Notes: generated by a model from the letters alone, not told the origin. 64,000 nucleotides of DNA from Mycobacterium sherrisii (GCF_002102355.1 NZ_LQPT01000019.1:62001-126000); one strand, 5' to 3'; counted from the first letter of the stretch, positions 36,142 to 46,518 are shown. Made by a program: numbers and translations.

Positions 36142-37665
36142 TCAGGCCAACGCGGCCCGGTTGTCCTTGCCCGTAGACCGCAGCACGATCGACGCCCCGA
36201 GCGGCTCGCCGTCGCTGAGCAGCCCCACCAGATCGGGGTCCTCGGTCAACGCCAAGAATCGGCTACCGTCGTCGAGGCGGCCGATGATGAGCCCGGTGCG
36301 CACGGGCCAGTCGTAGCGCACGGTGTAGGTCTCGATGGTGCCCCGACCGTCGGCCCTGACGGTCACCGGCATCTTGGGCCGAGCGGCGACCTCGGCGCGC
36401 AACGCGGCGCTGTTGTCGGGCTTCCAGTTCACCGGCGCGGTCGAGTACACCCCGACCGAGTACTTGCTCATGATCCCGCCGTTGGCCGCGACGAGGCCGA
36501 AGTGCCCTGGCAGATCCCGCATTTCGCTGACCGTCTCGGCGATGGCGTGCAGTGAGTAGTTGTTGCCCGGTCCCCCGAAGTACGGCAGACCGCCGGTGAG
36601 CGTCAGCCCGCGCGGGTCGTCGGTGGCCAATCCCGTCCCGTCGCAGAAGTTGAACACCGGCACCGGGAAGCAGCTGTAGAGGTCGAAGGTGGCGATGTCG
36701 TCGAGTCCGACCCCGGCCCCGGCGAGCGCCTCGCGCACCGCCAGCACCGACGCCGAGTTGTGGGTCAAGTCGAGGCGGTCCAGCAGCGGCTGGTCCACCA
36801 TGTCGGCGTGGCCGTGCAGGTACACCCAGCGCTCGTCGGGTACGCCGAGCCGACGGGCGGCCGCCACCGACATCAGCAGCGCCGCGGCACCCTGGTTGAC
36901 CTGATCGCGGGCCACCAACAGCCGCGGGTAGGGATCGCAGATCATCCGGTTGGACCCGGTCACGGTGATGAGTTGGTCGACGGTGCGCTCCACCGGGGCC
37001 GACGCGAACGGGTTTTTCGCCGCCACCTTGGTGAACGGGGCGAACAGTTCGCCCATGCGGCGACGGTAGTCGGCGACGCTCAATCCCAGTCGGCCGCGGC
37101 GGGCGTTTTCCAACAGCGCGTACTGCGCCGGCGCCCCGACCAGACCGTGCGCGATGGTGTAGTCGTCGAACAGGCCCTCGTAGCCGAAGCCCCGGTCCTC
37201 GAGGGCACCCTCGACCGTCTCGGAATGGTCCGGCTTGTCCCGGTCGGCGAAATACCGGATGCTGGAAGTGTTTTCGGAGCCGAAGATCATTACGACCTCC
37301 GCTTGGCCCGCGGCGATGACGCCGGCGAACTCGGTGACCAGATGCTGTGGACCCTGGCCTCCGATGGGCTCGAGAATCGCCCGCGCCGGTGCGGCACCGA
37401 TGCGCTTGGCCACCGAGCGGGGGTAGTTCGTGGACTTTCCCAGCGGCGCCGGGGTGCGCCCGGACAGCTCGAACTGCCGGATCCCGGCGACGGTGTCGAT
37501 GGCCGCGGCCACGGCGGTCACGTCGGCCCCGCAGTCGTGCAGGGCGGCCCGGGCCGCTTCGGTCGCCAGCTCCACCGACGACATCCCGCGATAGCCGGAG
37601 TCCTCGATGCGCTCGGTGAACTGCCCCACCCCGACGACGACGGGGGTGTTCGCGTCGAGATTCAT
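36142..37665 (-). CDS. Thiolase-fold acetyl-CoA acetyltransferase homologue without nucleophilic Cys
   Basis: A 507-residue thiolase-superfamily protein. Where thiolases carry the acylated cysteine (around N-x-x-C-x-S-G), this protein reads IGGQGPQHL (residues 101-109), and the second-cysteine region reads AANGGIMSKYSVG. The His segment GGPGNNYSLHA is recognisable. It therefore probably cannot run the classical ping-pong thiolase reaction; a non-decarboxylating carrier, retro-aldol or lipid-transfer role is possible, as in some mycobacterial thiolase-like proteins acting with steroid lyases. It resembles Rv1867 in my memory. Convergent with the LLM gene (3-base gap). Confidence 0.8.
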   Translation of the reverse strand: MNLDANTPVVVGVGQFTERIEDSGYRGMSSVELATEAARAALHDCGADVTAVAAAIDTVAGIRQFELSGRTPAPLGKSTNYPRSVAKRIGAAPARAILEPIGGQGPQHLVTEFAGVIAAGQAEVVMIFGSENTSSIRYFADRDKPDHSETVEGALEDRGFGYEGLFDDYTIAHGLVGAPAQYALLENARRGRLGLSVADYRRRMGELFAPFTKVAAKNPFASAPVERTVDQLITVTGSNRMICDPYPRLLVARDQVNQGAAALLMSVAAARRLGVPDERWVYLHGHADMVDQPLLDRLDLTHNSASVLAVREALAGAGVGLDDIATFDLYSCFPVPVFNFCDGTGLATDDPRGLTLTGGLPYFGGPGNNYSLHAIAETVSEMRDLPGHFGLVAANGGIMSKYSVGVYSTAPVNWKPDNSAALRAEVAARPKMPVTVRADGRGTIETYTVRYDWPVRTGLIIGRLDDGSRFLALTEDPDLVGLLSDGEPLGASIVLRSTGKDNRAALA

Positions 37666-37689
37666 AGACCCACTATCTACCGCAGAGTG

Positions 37690-37714
37690 GGGGCCCCGGC
37701 CAAATCGGGGCCCC
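37690..37714 (-). terminator. GC-rich hairpin after sucD
   Basis: Perfect arms GGGGCCCCG and CGGGGCCCC with a 7-base loop, starting 11 bases after the sucD stop and ending 25 bases before the start of the next leftward gene. It lacks a T tract, as many mycobacterial terminator candidates do. It probably terminates or attenuates the sucCD transcript. Confidence 0.55.
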
Positions 37715-37724
37715 GCCCCGCGGC

Positions 37725-38627
37725 CTACAGAGTCTGCAGGATCTCCCGGGCCAGCTCCGCGGTCTCCGACGGGGTCTTGCCGACCTTGACCCCCGCGGCC
37801 TCCAGCGCCTCCTTCTTGGCGGCGGCGGTGCCCGACGAGCCGGACACAATGGCACCGGCGTGGCCCATCGTCTTGCCTTCCGGGGCGGTGAATCCGGCTA
37901 CGTAGCCGACGACCGGCTTGGACACGTTGGCCTTGATGTACTCGGCGGCCCGCTCCTCGGCGTCGCCGCCGATCTCACCGATCATCACGATGATCTTGGT
38001 GTCGGGGTCCTTCTCGAACGCCTCGATGGCATCGATGTGGGTGGTCCCGATCACCGGGTCACCACCGATACCGATCGAGGTGGAGAAGCCGAAATCGCGC
38101 AGTTCGTACATCATCTGGTAGGTCAGGGTGCCGGACTTGGACACCAGCCCGACGGGGCCGGAGCCGCTGATGTTGGCCGGGGTGATGCCGGCCAGCGCCT
38201 CGCCCGGGGTGATGATGCCGGGGCAGTTCGGCCCGATGATCCGCGTCTTCTGGCCCTTCTCGACGTTATAGGCCCACGCATAGGCACTGTCTTGCACCGG
38301 AATTCCTTCGGTGATGACGACCAGCAGCGGAATCTCGGCGTCGATGGCCTCGATGATCGCGTCCTTGGCGAACTTCGGCGGTACGAAGACGACGGACACG
38401 TCGGCGCCGGTCTCCTTCATCGCCTCGGCGACGGAGCCGAACACCGGCAGCTCGACGTCCTTGCCGACCGGGTCCACGTGCGACACGGTGGTGCCCGCCT
38501 TGCGCGCGTTGACGCCGCCGACCACCTGGGTGCCGGCCTTGAGCATCAGCGCGGTGTGCTTGGTCCCCTCGCCGCCGGTGATGCCCTGGACGATGACCTT
38601 GGAGTCCTTGTTTAAAAAGATCGACAT
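37725..38627 (-). CDS. sucD: Succinyl-CoA synthetase alpha subunit
   Basis: A 300-residue subunit of the TCA enzyme making ATP or GTP from succinyl-CoA. The CoA-binding Rossmann segment ([14 protein letters not shown]), GPNCPGII and the [14 protein letters not shown] loop with the phospho-His are intact. It follows sucC by 12 bases on the same strand. Confidence 0.97.
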   Translation of the reverse strand: MSIFLNKDSKVIVQGITGGEGTKHTALMLKAGTQVVGGVNARKAGTTVSHVDPVGKDVELPVFGSVAEAMKETGADVSVVFVPPKFAKDAIIEAIDAEIPLLVVITEGIPVQDSAYAWAYNVEKGQKTRIIGPNCPGIITPGEALAGITPANISGSGPVGLVSKSGTLTYQMMYELRDFGFSTSIGIGGDPVIGTTHIDAIEAFEKDPDTKIIVMIGEIGGDAEERAAEYIKANVSKPVVGYVAGFTAPEGKTMGHAGAIVSGSSGTAAAKKEALEAAGVKVGKTPSETAELAREILQTL

Positions 38628-38639
38628 GGCTTGGCTCCC

Positions 38640-39821
38640 TTACTTGTTCGCCAGCTCGGCGGCTTTGTCGGCGCCGGCGTCCATGGTCTCGGCCTGGATC
38701 ACCAGCGGGTGGTTGGCTTGGGCGAGGATCTGACGGCCCTCGTCGACGTTGTTGCCGTCGAGCCGCACCACGAGCGGCTTGTTGGCCTCGTCGCCGAGCA
38801 TGTTCAGTGCGGTCACGATCCCGTTGGCGACGGCGTCGCAGGAGGTGATGCCGCCGAACACGTTGACGAACACGCTCTTGACCTGCTTGTCATTCAAGAT
38901 CACGTCCAGGCCCGCGGCCATTACCTCGGCCGACGCGCCGCCGCCGATGTCCAGGAAGTTGGCCGGTTTGACCCCGCCGTGCTTCTCACCGGCGTAGGCC
39001 ACGACGTCGAGCGTCGACATCACCAGGCCGGCGCCGTTGCCGATGATGCCGACCTGGCCGTCCAGCTTGACGTAGTTGAGGTCGTGCTCCTTGGCCTTGA
39101 GCTCCAGCGGGTCGGTGGCGTCGCGATCCTCGAACTCAGCGTGACCCGGCTGACGGAAGTCGGCGTTAGCGTCGAGGGTGACCTTGCCGTCCAGCGCCAG
39201 GATCTGGCCTGGGTCGTTCTCACCGCGTGAGGGTGTGCGCACCAGCGGGTTGACCTCGACCAGGGTGGCGTCCTCGGCGACGAAGAGTTCCCACAGTTTC
39301 TGGATGGTCACCGCGGCGGCGTCGAGCACCTCGGCCGGCAGGTGGCCCTGCTCGGCGATCGAACGCGCGAACGCCAGGTCGACGCCCTTGACGGCGCTCA
39401 CCGGGACCTTGGCCAACCGCTCGGGCTTGGTGGCGGCCACCTCTTCGATCTCCATGCCGCCCTCGACCGAGCACATCGCCAGGTAGGTGCGGTTGGCCCG
39501 ATCGAGCAGGAACGAGACGTAGTACTCCTCGGCGATCTCACTGGCCTCGGCGACCAGCAGCTTCTTCACGATGTGGCCCTTGATGTCCAGGCCGAGGATG
39601 TTCTTGGCGTGCTCGTAAGCGTCGTCGGGCGTCGCGGCGTATTTGACGCCACCGGCCTTGCCCCGGCCACCCACCTTGACCTGCGCCTTGACCATCACCG
39701 GCGCCCCGACCTCGGTCGCGATCTCCTTCGCGCCCTCGGCGGTGTCGGTCACCCGGCCGGGTGAGGTAGGTACGTTGTGCTTAACGAACAGCTCTTTGGC
39801 TTGATACTCGAAAAGGTCCAT
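38640..39821 (-). CDS. sucC: Succinyl-CoA synthetase beta subunit
   Basis: A 393-residue ATP-grasp subunit. ATG 39821 gives the typical N terminus [12 protein letters not shown]; the frame stays open upstream without similarity. Nucleotide-binding [12 protein letters not shown] and C-terminal [10 protein letters not shown] are present. Compared with the M. tuberculosis protein as I remember it, there is a small insertion (SRGENDPGQ) after EVNPLVRTP. It forms the enzyme with SucD. The 238-base upstream region to the divergent peptidase gene holds no gene. Confidence 0.96.
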   Translation of the reverse strand: MDLFEYQAKELFVKHNVPTSPGRVTDTAEGAKEIATEVGAPVMVKAQVKVGGRGKAGGVKYAATPDDAYEHAKNILGLDIKGHIVKKLLVAEASEIAEEYYVSFLLDRANRTYLAMCSVEGGMEIEEVAATKPERLAKVPVSAVKGVDLAFARSIAEQGHLPAEVLDAAAVTIQKLWELFVAEDATLVEVNPLVRTPSRGENDPGQILALDGKVTLDANADFRQPGHAEFEDRDATDPLELKAKEHDLNYVKLDGQVGIIGNGAGLVMSTLDVVAYAGEKHGGVKPANFLDIGGGASAEVMAAGLDVILNDKQVKSVFVNVFGGITSCDAVANGIVTALNMLGDEANKPLVVRLDGNNVDEGRQILAQANHPLVIQAETMDAGADKAAELANK

Positions 39822-40059
39822 GAACTCACTGTCTTCGCTCAAGTTGTTTGCAAGGCCTACAGCTGGGCGGCGCCGGATTCGGCAACTCGCACGGTGGAAC
39901 TTTATCCACCCCATAACTGGGCCCTCCCGCCGCATCCACCGATGTGGCACAGGTCACGACACGCCCGGCGGCCACTAAACGTGATCCAGTTCACAATCCG
40001 GCTTGGAGGTTGCCAGCCGGTTCGCTCAACGGATACCGTCTCAAGGTCCAGATAACGTT

Positions 40060-41169
40060 ATGGTCACGATACGAGGACATTCCAGGTTGTCCCAGCACGG
40101 TCTTGTTCGTTCTCCTGCGTCGTTAGGAGCTGGCCGCCACCACCGCGACCGCTGGACTCAACCTCACCGCAATGAAGTCACCGAAATTCTGCCGCTGGAC
40201 GGCTTCGACTTCGACGACCTCGAATTCGTGGACTCCGTCGAGCTGGCCGAACTGGACTTCAGTAACGACTCCCCCCTCGACTACGAAGCCCGGGTGCTGT
40301 TGGCGCCGGAGCTGGACGACCTGGACGCGATCGACGACCTGACGCCGTTGCGGTTGGCCGCGCCCCGCGACTCGGTGGCGCTGCGGTTGACTACCACGTT
40401 CGACGTCGACGCGCGACCGGCCGCCGCGGAGACAACGGACGTTCTCGGGGTGATCCGCCGGGGCGGGCAGCACCGCAAGCAGCCGACCAGCGCGGCCCGC
40501 GGCCGCCTGCTGATCTCGGCGATGGCGGCCGGCGCGGCGGCCGCCGCGGCGCACACCGCGACCAGCCACTCCGACACCACCAATGCCGAGCCGGTGCTGA
40601 CCGCCAACGCGTCGGCGCTGACCGGTGGGTCCAGCGGCAACCCCACCCGCGGCGCCCAGGTGATCGCCGTGCAGCCGACGGGCAGCGCGGCGCTGCACAA
40701 CCAGGAACTCGCCAAGGGCGTCGCCTTCGCCAACGACCGCGCGCAGCGCGAGGCCCGACTGCAACAGCCCCTGTATGTAATGCCCACCCACGGGATCTTC
40801 ACGTCGAACTTCGGCTATCGGTGGGGCGTGCTGCACGCCGGCATCGACCTGGCGAACTCGATCGGCACACCGATCCTCGCGGTGTCCGACGGCGTCGTCA
40901 TCGACGCCGGCCCGACCGCCGGCTACGGCATGTGGGTCAAGCTGCGTCATGCCGACGGCACGGTCACGCTGTACGGCCACATCAACACCGCGCTGGTCAG
41001 CGTGGGCCAGCGGGTGATGGCCGGCGATCAGATCGCCACCATGGGCAACCGGGGCAACTCGACCGGCCCGCACCTGCACTTCGAGGTGCTGCAGGGCGGC
41101 ACCGAGCGGATCGACCCGGTGCCGTGGCTGGCCAAGCGGGGACTTTTCGTCGGCAATTACGCTGGTTGA
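40060..41169 (+). CDS. M23/LytM-family metallopeptidase, envelope-linked
   Basis: Probable murein hydrolase, 369 residues from ATG 40060; the true start is uncertain because a perfect palindrome ATAACGTTAT (40052-40061) overlaps this ATG and there is no Shine-Dalgarno. Acidic N-terminal region ([15 protein letters not shown]...), a single Ala-rich membrane segment (about residues 150-170), then the LytM domain with the full zinc set: H and D in [10 protein letters not shown] and the HLH of GPHLHFEV. A complete zinc site suggests a catalytically active endopeptidase rather than an EnvC-type activator. Corresponds to Rv0950c. Confidence 0.85.
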   Translation: MVTIRGHSRLSQHGLVRSPASLGAGRHHRDRWTQPHRNEVTEILPLDGFDFDDLEFVDSVELAELDFSNDSPLDYEARVLLAPELDDLDAIDDLTPLRLAAPRDSVALRLTTTFDVDARPAAAETTDVLGVIRRGGQHRKQPTSAARGRLLISAMAAGAAAAAAHTATSHSDTTNAEPVLTANASALTGGSSGNPTRGAQVIAVQPTGSAALHNQELAKGVAFANDRAQREARLQQPLYVMPTHGIFTSNFGYRWGVLHAGIDLANSIGTPILAVSDGVVIDAGPTAGYGMWVKLRHADGTVTLYGHINTALVSVGQRVMAGDQIATMGNRGNSTGPHLHFEVLQGGTERIDPVPWLAKRGLFVGNYAG

Positions 41170-41170
41170 G

Positions 41171-41752
41171 GTGACCGCGCCAAAACACCATGCAGCCTCC
41201 GAGCCGCCGTCTGAACCACGAACACGAATCATCCGGCGCGCCCCGACCGGGCCGCTGCCGACCATCCCGGAATCGCCGACCACCCACATTCCGCGAGCAG
41301 TCCCCGATCAGGCCGACACCCGGGCGGCCGCGAGCGGCGGCCCGGCGGACCGTCCGGCCGATGCGGCGTCACGCACGAAAATCGCCGCCTGCGCCGTCAG
41401 CATCGTCAGCGGCTGGGCGACCTCGGTGGTGGCCACCGATCTGATCGCCGGCTGGTGGGAGACCGATCGGCTGTTCTGCATCGCGATCGCGTTCCTTGCC
41501 CTGGTATTCGCCTCGACCACGATTTCCGGCGTGATCATGCTGCTACGGGATCGCGCGGTGGGGCGCTACCTGATCGCGGCAGGCGCGGTGGTCGCGATCC
41601 TGACCTACGGTGGCGTGTTCATCGCCGGGGCCCATGTCGCGTGGATCGTCTACACGCTGTGGGTGTTGCCGGTGGCGAGTGTGGTGCTCGCGTTCTTCCC
41701 CGACATCAAGGGGCGAGCAGGCAGAATCGGCGGGCGAGCCCGACGCCGCTAG
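41171..41752 (+). CDS. Four-helix membrane protein, unknown function
   Basis: A 193-residue protein starting at GTG 41171, one base after the peptidase stop. The first 65 residues are Pro/Ala/Thr-rich and probably cytoplasmic; four hydrophobic segments follow (about 72-92, 102-123, 131-153, 157-175), ending in an Arg/Gly-rich tail. I do not recognise a family. Tight coupling to the LytM gene suggests a membrane partner. Its TAG stop shares the CTAG tetranucleotide with the uvrD1 stop on the other strand. Confidence 0.65.
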   Translation: MTAPKHHAASEPPSEPRTRIIRRAPTGPLPTIPESPTTHIPRAVPDQADTRAAASGGPADRPADAASRTKIAACAVSIVSGWATSVVATDLIAGWWETDRLFCIAIAFLALVFASTTISGVIMLLRDRAVGRYLIAAGAVVAILTYGGVFIAGAHVAWIVYTLWVLPVASVVLAFFPDIKGRAGRIGGRARRR

Positions 41753-44094
41753 AGCTTGCTCAGCGGCGCGTGGTTGTGCATCAGCTTGACTCGGCCGGAA
41801 CTGCCGAAATCGATCAGCGACATCGCCGATTCGCCGACGCCGGAAACCTCTTCCACCCGGCCCAGCCCGTATTTGTCATGGGTCACCCGATCACCGGGCG
41901 CCAACACCAGCAGCGGGCGCTTGCTGGCACCGGAGCGGGTGGGCGCGACGCGCGGCGTCCCGAACCGCCCGGCCCCGCTCACCGGCGCGCTGTAGGACGG
42001 CGTCGGCGCGGTGCGTCGCCATTCGATCAGTTCTTGTGGAATCTCCTGCAGGAAGCGTGATTCCGGGTTGAGCATGGGTTGGCCCCAGGACGACCGGACG
42101 ATCGCCCGGCTGACATAGAGCCGCTGCCGGGCACGCGTGATCCCGACGTAGGCCAGCCGCCGCTCTTCGGAGAGTTCGGTGGGATCGTCGAGGGCGCGCA
42201 TGTGCGGGAACATGCCGTCCTCCCACCCGGTGACGAATACCACCGGGAACTCCAGGCCCTTGGCGGTATGCAACGTCATCAGTGTCACCACGCCGGCACC
42301 GTGCTCGGGAATCTCGTCGGTGTCGGCGACCAGCGACACCCGCTCCAAAAATGCGGCCAGCACCCCGGTTTCGGGGACGTCCTCGTCCTCGAGCGCCTGG
42401 CCCGACTCGCCGAGCGCCGCGTTGTTCGCCTGATCGATGCTGAATTCGTGTGCGACACTGACGAGTTCGTTCAGGTTGTCCAGCCGGGCGAGTTCTTGCG
42501 GATCGGTGGAGGACTCCAGCTCCCGGCGGTATCCGGTGCGCTCGAGCACCGACTCGACCAGATCGCCGAGGTCGTCATCGAGTCGGCCGCGCAATTCGTC
42601 GAGCAACTCGACAAAACCCGAAATCGCTTTTAACGCACGGGAGTTGAGCATCGACACTTTGCCTTCGGCGGCCGCTACCAGTGCGTCGGCGAAGCTGGCG
42701 CCGGTGCTTTCGGCGTAGACCGCCACGCACGCCTCGGCGCGATCACCGATCCCGCGCCGCGGAGTGTTCAGGATGCGCCGCATGCTGACCGCGTCGCCGG
42801 GGTTGTCGAGCACCCGCAGATAGGCGACGATGTCTCGGATCTCCTTGCGCTCATAAAAGCGCACTCCCCCGACGACCTTGTAGGGAATTCCGGCGCGGAT
42901 GAAGACTTCTTCCAGCGACCGCGACGAGTTGTTGGTGCGATAGAAGACCGCCACATCGTTATAGGTGATTTCGCCGCGTTCTGCGAGGGCGTCAATTTCT
43001 TCGGCGACGAACCGCGCCTCATCGTGTTCATTGTCGGCGACATAACCGACAATCAACTCACCTTCGCCCGCGTCGGTCCACAACCGCTTCTCGCGGCGTC
43101 CCGAGTTACGCGCGATGACCGAATTGGCGGCCGACAGAATGTTCTGTGTCGAACGGTAATTCTGCTCAAGCAGAATAGTGGTCGCGTCGGGGTAGTCGCG
43201 TTCGAATTCTTCGATATTCCGAATGGTGGCGCCGCGGAAGGCGTAGATCGACTGATCGGCGTCGCCGACCACGCACAATTCCGCCGGCGGGACCTCATCC
43301 GCCGGCGAGTCGGCGGTCGGGTTGTCGGTGCGCCCGACCAATTCGCGCACCAGCACGTACTGGGCGTGGTTGGTGTCCTGGTATTCGTCGACCAGGACGT
43401 GGCGGAATCGGCGCCGATAGTACTGGGCGATCTGCGGAAACGTCTGCAGTACCGCGACGGTTTCGCCGATCAGGTCGTCGAAGTCCAGCGCGTTGGCCGC
43501 CCGCAGCCGCCGCTGGTATTCGGCGTACACCGACGCGACGGTGCGGGCCAAGTCGTCGGAATCCTCTGTGAGATTGGCCACGGCCTGGTCCGGGTCGATG
43601 AGTTCGTTCTTGAGGTTGGAGATCGCGACCGATAGCAGGCGCGGCGAGTAGCGCTTGATGTCCAGACCCATGTCCCGGCCGATCATCTGCAGCAACCGCC
43701 GCGAGTCGTCGGCGTCGTAGATGGAGAAGTTGGAGTTGAGGCCTTGGATCAGCGAGGCCTGGTTGCGCAGGATCCGCACACAGGTCGAGTGGAACGTCGA
43801 GACCCACATCGCGCGGGCGCGGTTGCCGACCAGTCTGACCACCCGTTCCCGCATTTCGGCGGCGGCCTTATTGGTAAAGGTGATGGCCAGCACCTGGCCC
43901 ACCCCCACCCCGCGCGCGGCGAGCAGGTAGGCGACGCGACGAGTCAGGACCGCGGTCTTGCCGGAGCCCGCACCGGCCACGATCAGCAACGGCGAACCTT
44001 CATGTACTACGGCTTGGCGCTGTTGGGGATTGAGGCCGTCGAGCAGTTGCTCTACCGCGGCGCTGGTGTCGGCGCCGGTTGCGTGCACAGTCAT
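41749..44094 (-). CDS. uvrD1: ATP-dependent DNA helicase UvrD1/PcrA
   Basis: A 781-residue superfamily 1A 3'-5' helicase. Walker A AGAGSGKTAVL (about residues 41-51), motif II VDEYQDTN, motif III VGDADQSIYAFRGA and motif VI (VGITRARQRLYVS) are intact, and a C-terminal Tudor-like region (GDRVTHDKYGLGRVEEVSG) is present. In mycobacteria UvrD1 acts in nucleotide excision repair and is stimulated by Ku. Corresponds to Rv0949. Confidence 0.96.
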   Translation of the reverse strand: MTVHATGADTSAAVEQLLDGLNPQQRQAVVHEGSPLLIVAGAGSGKTAVLTRRVAYLLAARGVGVGQVLAITFTNKAAAEMRERVVRLVGNRARAMWVSTFHSTCVRILRNQASLIQGLNSNFSIYDADDSRRLLQMIGRDMGLDIKRYSPRLLSVAISNLKNELIDPDQAVANLTEDSDDLARTVASVYAEYQRRLRAANALDFDDLIGETVAVLQTFPQIAQYYRRRFRHVLVDEYQDTNHAQYVLVRELVGRTDNPTADSPADEVPPAELCVVGDADQSIYAFRGATIRNIEEFERDYPDATTILLEQNYRSTQNILSAANSVIARNSGRREKRLWTDAGEGELIVGYVADNEHDEARFVAEEIDALAERGEITYNDVAVFYRTNNSSRSLEEVFIRAGIPYKVVGGVRFYERKEIRDIVAYLRVLDNPGDAVSMRRILNTPRRGIGDRAEACVAVYAESTGASFADALVAAAEGKVSMLNSRALKAISGFVELLDELRGRLDDDLGDLVESVLERTGYRRELESSTDPQELARLDNLNELVSVAHEFSIDQANNAALGESGQALEDEDVPETGVLAAFLERVSLVADTDEIPEHGAGVVTLMTLHTAKGLEFPVVFVTGWEDGMFPHMRALDDPTELSEERRLAYVGITRARQRLYVSRAIVRSSWGQPMLNPESRFLQEIPQELIEWRRTAPTPSYSAPVSGAGRFGTPRVAPTRSGASKRPLLVLAPGDRVTHDKYGLGRVEEVSGVGESAMSLIDFGSSGRVKLMHNHAPLSKL

Positions 44095-44227
44095 GTCTGT
44101 CTAAATTTACCGCTAACGTCCGACGACAAAGGCGCAGGCCGGCGCAGGCCAGGGCCGCCCAACAAGGTGAAGCAGCCGAACTCGTCGTTTTGCTCCCGCG
44201 TGTCCGCAGCTGTGGCACACTCTTAGC

Positions 44228-44320
44228 ATGGACAATGCACAGCTCCATCGCCGCCTCTCGATCCTCGAGTGGCGCCGCCGATTTTTCCGCGGGTACCGTC
44301 CAGCGGTGCCCACGGTCTAG
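44228..44320 (+). CDS. Possible leader peptide upstream of chorismate mutase
   Basis: A 30-codon ORF from ATG 44228 to TAG 44320 in the leader region of the chorismate mutase gene. Codons 15-23 encode W-R-R-R-F-F-R-G-Y, so four aromatic codons sit in nine, right before a hairpin followed by a T tract. This is the layout of ribosome-mediated attenuation in aromatic amino acid genes. No clear Shine-Dalgarno precedes the ATG, so initiation would need a leaderless or weak start. The peptide is also Arg-rich, as chance ORFs in GC-rich DNA often are. Existence is uncertain. Confidence 0.35.
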   Translation: MDNAQLHRRLSILEWRRRFFRGYRPAVPTV

Positions 44321-44333
44321 CTGTGATTGTTAG

Positions 44334-44374
44334 AGCCCTGTGGTCCGCCTTCGGATTCAGGGCTTGAACTTTTT
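44334..44374 (+). terminator. Terminator-like hairpin in chorismate mutase leader (possible attenuator)
   Basis: Arms AGCCCTG (44334-44340) and CAGGGCT (44358-44364) enclose an inner stem TCCG/CGGA with a CCTT loop; TGAACTTTTT follows. It lies 14 bases after the small leader ORF and 78 bases before the chorismate mutase ATG. A second weak dyad (CGTTTTC with GAAAAACG) follows at about 44388-44408. The rest of the 357-base region 44095-44451 is AT-richer than average and holds no other gene. Confidence 0.5.
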
Positions 44375-44451
44375 AGAGCCGGATAACGTTTTCAAGCCGA
44401 AAAACGAACAAGAGCCAAAGAAGAACCGCAAAACAACACGGGGGTGTAGGG

Positions 44452-44724
44452 ATGAGCGTCGAGATGATCGACATTGAACAGTTGGCGAACATTGAAGAGT
44501 TGCGTCTCGAGATCGATCGGCTGGACGCCGAGATCCTCGCCGCTGTCCGCAAGCGCGCCGAGGTTTCTCGGGAGATCGGCCGGGCCCGCATGGCTTCCGG
44601 TGGCACCCGTCTGGTGCACAGCCGCGAAATGAAGGTCATCCAGCGCTACAGCGAGCTGGGGCCGGAGGGCAAGGACTTGGCGATGCTGCTGCTGCGGCTG
44701 GGGCGCGGCCGCCTCGGTCACTAA
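44452..44724 (+). CDS. Chorismate mutase, intracellular AroQ-delta type
   Basis: A 90-residue all-helical enzyme converting chorismate to prephenate, the branch to Phe and Tyr. Active-site residues typical of AroQ (an Arg in the LRLEIDRLDAEI helix and R/K in RKRAEVSREIGRAR) and the RLVHSREMKVI block are seen. The C terminus LRLGRGRLGH is the segment by which the M. tuberculosis enzyme (Rv0948c) docks on DAHP synthase, which boosts its activity and feedback control. The leader upstream may add attenuation. Confidence 0.93.
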   Translation: MSVEMIDIEQLANIEELRLEIDRLDAEILAAVRKRAEVSREIGRARMASGGTRLVHSREMKVIQRYSELGPEGKDLAMLLLRLGRGRLGH

Positions 44725-44832
44725 ACCACGCGCGACATCGGGGATTTCAACCGCAAGTTCTGTTTTGCTGCGGTAAATCTGGCTGGCCCCCAGCGCTGGC
44801 TCGGCGGCGTGACTCGGCACTAGGGTCGATTC

Positions 44833-46497
44833 ATGACCTCCGTACTCACCATCCCTGACATCACCGCCACCCCGGCATGGGACGCCCTACGTAGGCATCA
44901 CGAGCAGATCGGCAACGCCCACCTCCGCCAGTTTTTCGACGACGACCCGGATCGCGGCCGCGAGCTGACCGTCACGGTCGGCGACCTGTACATCGACTAC
45001 AGCAAGCACCGGGTCACCCGCGAGACGCTGCGGCTGTTGCTTGATTTGGCCCGCGCGGCAAATCTCGAAGACCGCCGCAATCAGATGTTCTCCGGGGTGC
45101 ACATCAACACCTCGGAGGATCGCGCGGTGCTGCACACCGCACTGCGACTGCCCCGGGACGCCGAACTGATCGTCGATGGCCAGAACGTCGTCGCCGACGT
45201 GCACCAGGTGCTGGATGCGATGGGTGACTTCACCGATCGGCTGCGCAGCGGCGAATGGACGGGCGCCACCGGCGAGCGCATCCGCACCGTCGTCAACATC
45301 GGCATCGGCGGGTCCGACCTGGGGCCGGTGATGGTGTATCAGGCGTTGCGTCATTACGTGGACGCTGGGATTACGGCCCGCTTCGTCTCCAACGTCGACC
45401 CCGCCGACCTGATCGCCAAGTTGGCCGATTTAGATCCCGCCACAACGCTTTTCATCGTGGCATCCAAGACGTTCTCCACCCTGGAGACGCTGACCAACGC
45501 GACGGCCGCGCGGCGCTGGCTGACCGACGCCCTCGGCGACGCCGCGGTGTCGAAGCACTTTGTCGCGGTATCGACCAACAAGCGACTGGTCGACGACTTC
45601 GGCATCAACACCGACAACATGTTCGGTTTCTGGGATTGGGTGGGCGGACGCTACTCGGTCGATTCGGCAATCGGGCTGTCGCTGATGGCCACGATCGGCA
45701 GGCAGGGCTTCGCGGATTTCCTGTCCGGATTTCACCTCGTCGACGAGCACTTCAAAACCGCTCCGCTGGAATCCAACGCGCCTGTCCTGCTCGGTCTCAT
45801 CGGCCTCTGGTATTCCAATTTCATGGGCGCACAATCACGCGTCGTGCTGCCGTACTCCAACGACCTGTCCCGATTCGCCGCGTATTTGCAGCAGCTGACC
45901 ATGGAGTCCAACGGCAAATCGACTCGTGCCGACGGCAAGCCCGTCACCACCGATACCGGTGAAATCTATTGGGGCGAGCCAGGAACCAACGGCCAGCATG
46001 CCTTTTACCAGTTATTGCACCAGGGCACACGACTGATACCGGCCGATTTCATCGGATTCAGCCAACCCACCGACGACCTCCCCACCGCCGAGGGCACCGG
46101 CAGCATGCACGATTTGTTGATGAGCAATTTCTTCGCGCAGACCCAGGTGCTGGCGTTCGGCAAGACCGCCGAGGAAATCGCCGCCGAGGGCGCCCCCGCC
46201 GCGGTGGTACCGCACAAGGTGATGCCCGGCAACCGCCCGTCGACTTCGATTCTGGCCGAACGGCTTACACCGTCGGTGCTCGGTCAGTTGACCGCGCTGT
46301 ACGAGCACCAGGTTTTCACCGAGGGTGTGGTCTGGGGCATCGATTCGTTCGACCAGTGGGGAGTGGAACTGGGCAAGACGCAGGCCAAGGCGCTGCTGCC
46401 GGTGTTGACCAGCGACAGCTCCCCCGCGCCGCAGTCCGACAGCTCCACCGATGCCCTGGTCCGCCGCTACCGGACCGAACGGGGTCGGGTTAGCTAG
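44833..46497 (+). CDS. pgi: Glucose-6-phosphate isomerase
   Basis: A 554-residue glycolytic/gluconeogenic enzyme interconverting glucose-6-P and fructose-6-P. Signatures [14 protein letters not shown] and [18 protein letters not shown], and the KTFSTLET phosphate loop, are intact, with normal length. ATG 44833 lies 108 bases after chorismate mutase. Confidence 0.97.
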   Translation: MTSVLTIPDITATPAWDALRRHHEQIGNAHLRQFFDDDPDRGRELTVTVGDLYIDYSKHRVTRETLRLLLDLARAANLEDRRNQMFSGVHINTSEDRAVLHTALRLPRDAELIVDGQNVVADVHQVLDAMGDFTDRLRSGEWTGATGERIRTVVNIGIGGSDLGPVMVYQALRHYVDAGITARFVSNVDPADLIAKLADLDPATTLFIVASKTFSTLETLTNATAARRWLTDALGDAAVSKHFVAVSTNKRLVDDFGINTDNMFGFWDWVGGRYSVDSAIGLSLMATIGRQGFADFLSGFHLVDEHFKTAPLESNAPVLLGLIGLWYSNFMGAQSRVVLPYSNDLSRFAAYLQQLTMESNGKSTRADGKPVTTDTGEIYWGEPGTNGQHAFYQLLHQGTRLIPADFIGFSQPTDDLPTAEGTGSMHDLLMSNFFAQTQVLAFGKTAEEIAAEGAPAAVVPHKVMPGNRPSTSILAERLTPSVLGQLTALYEHQVFTEGVVWGIDSFDQWGVELGKTQAKALLPVLTSDSSPAPQSDSSTDALVRRYRTERGRVS

Positions 46498-46518
46498 TCG
46501 CTCAACCGGTGTGGTTCA

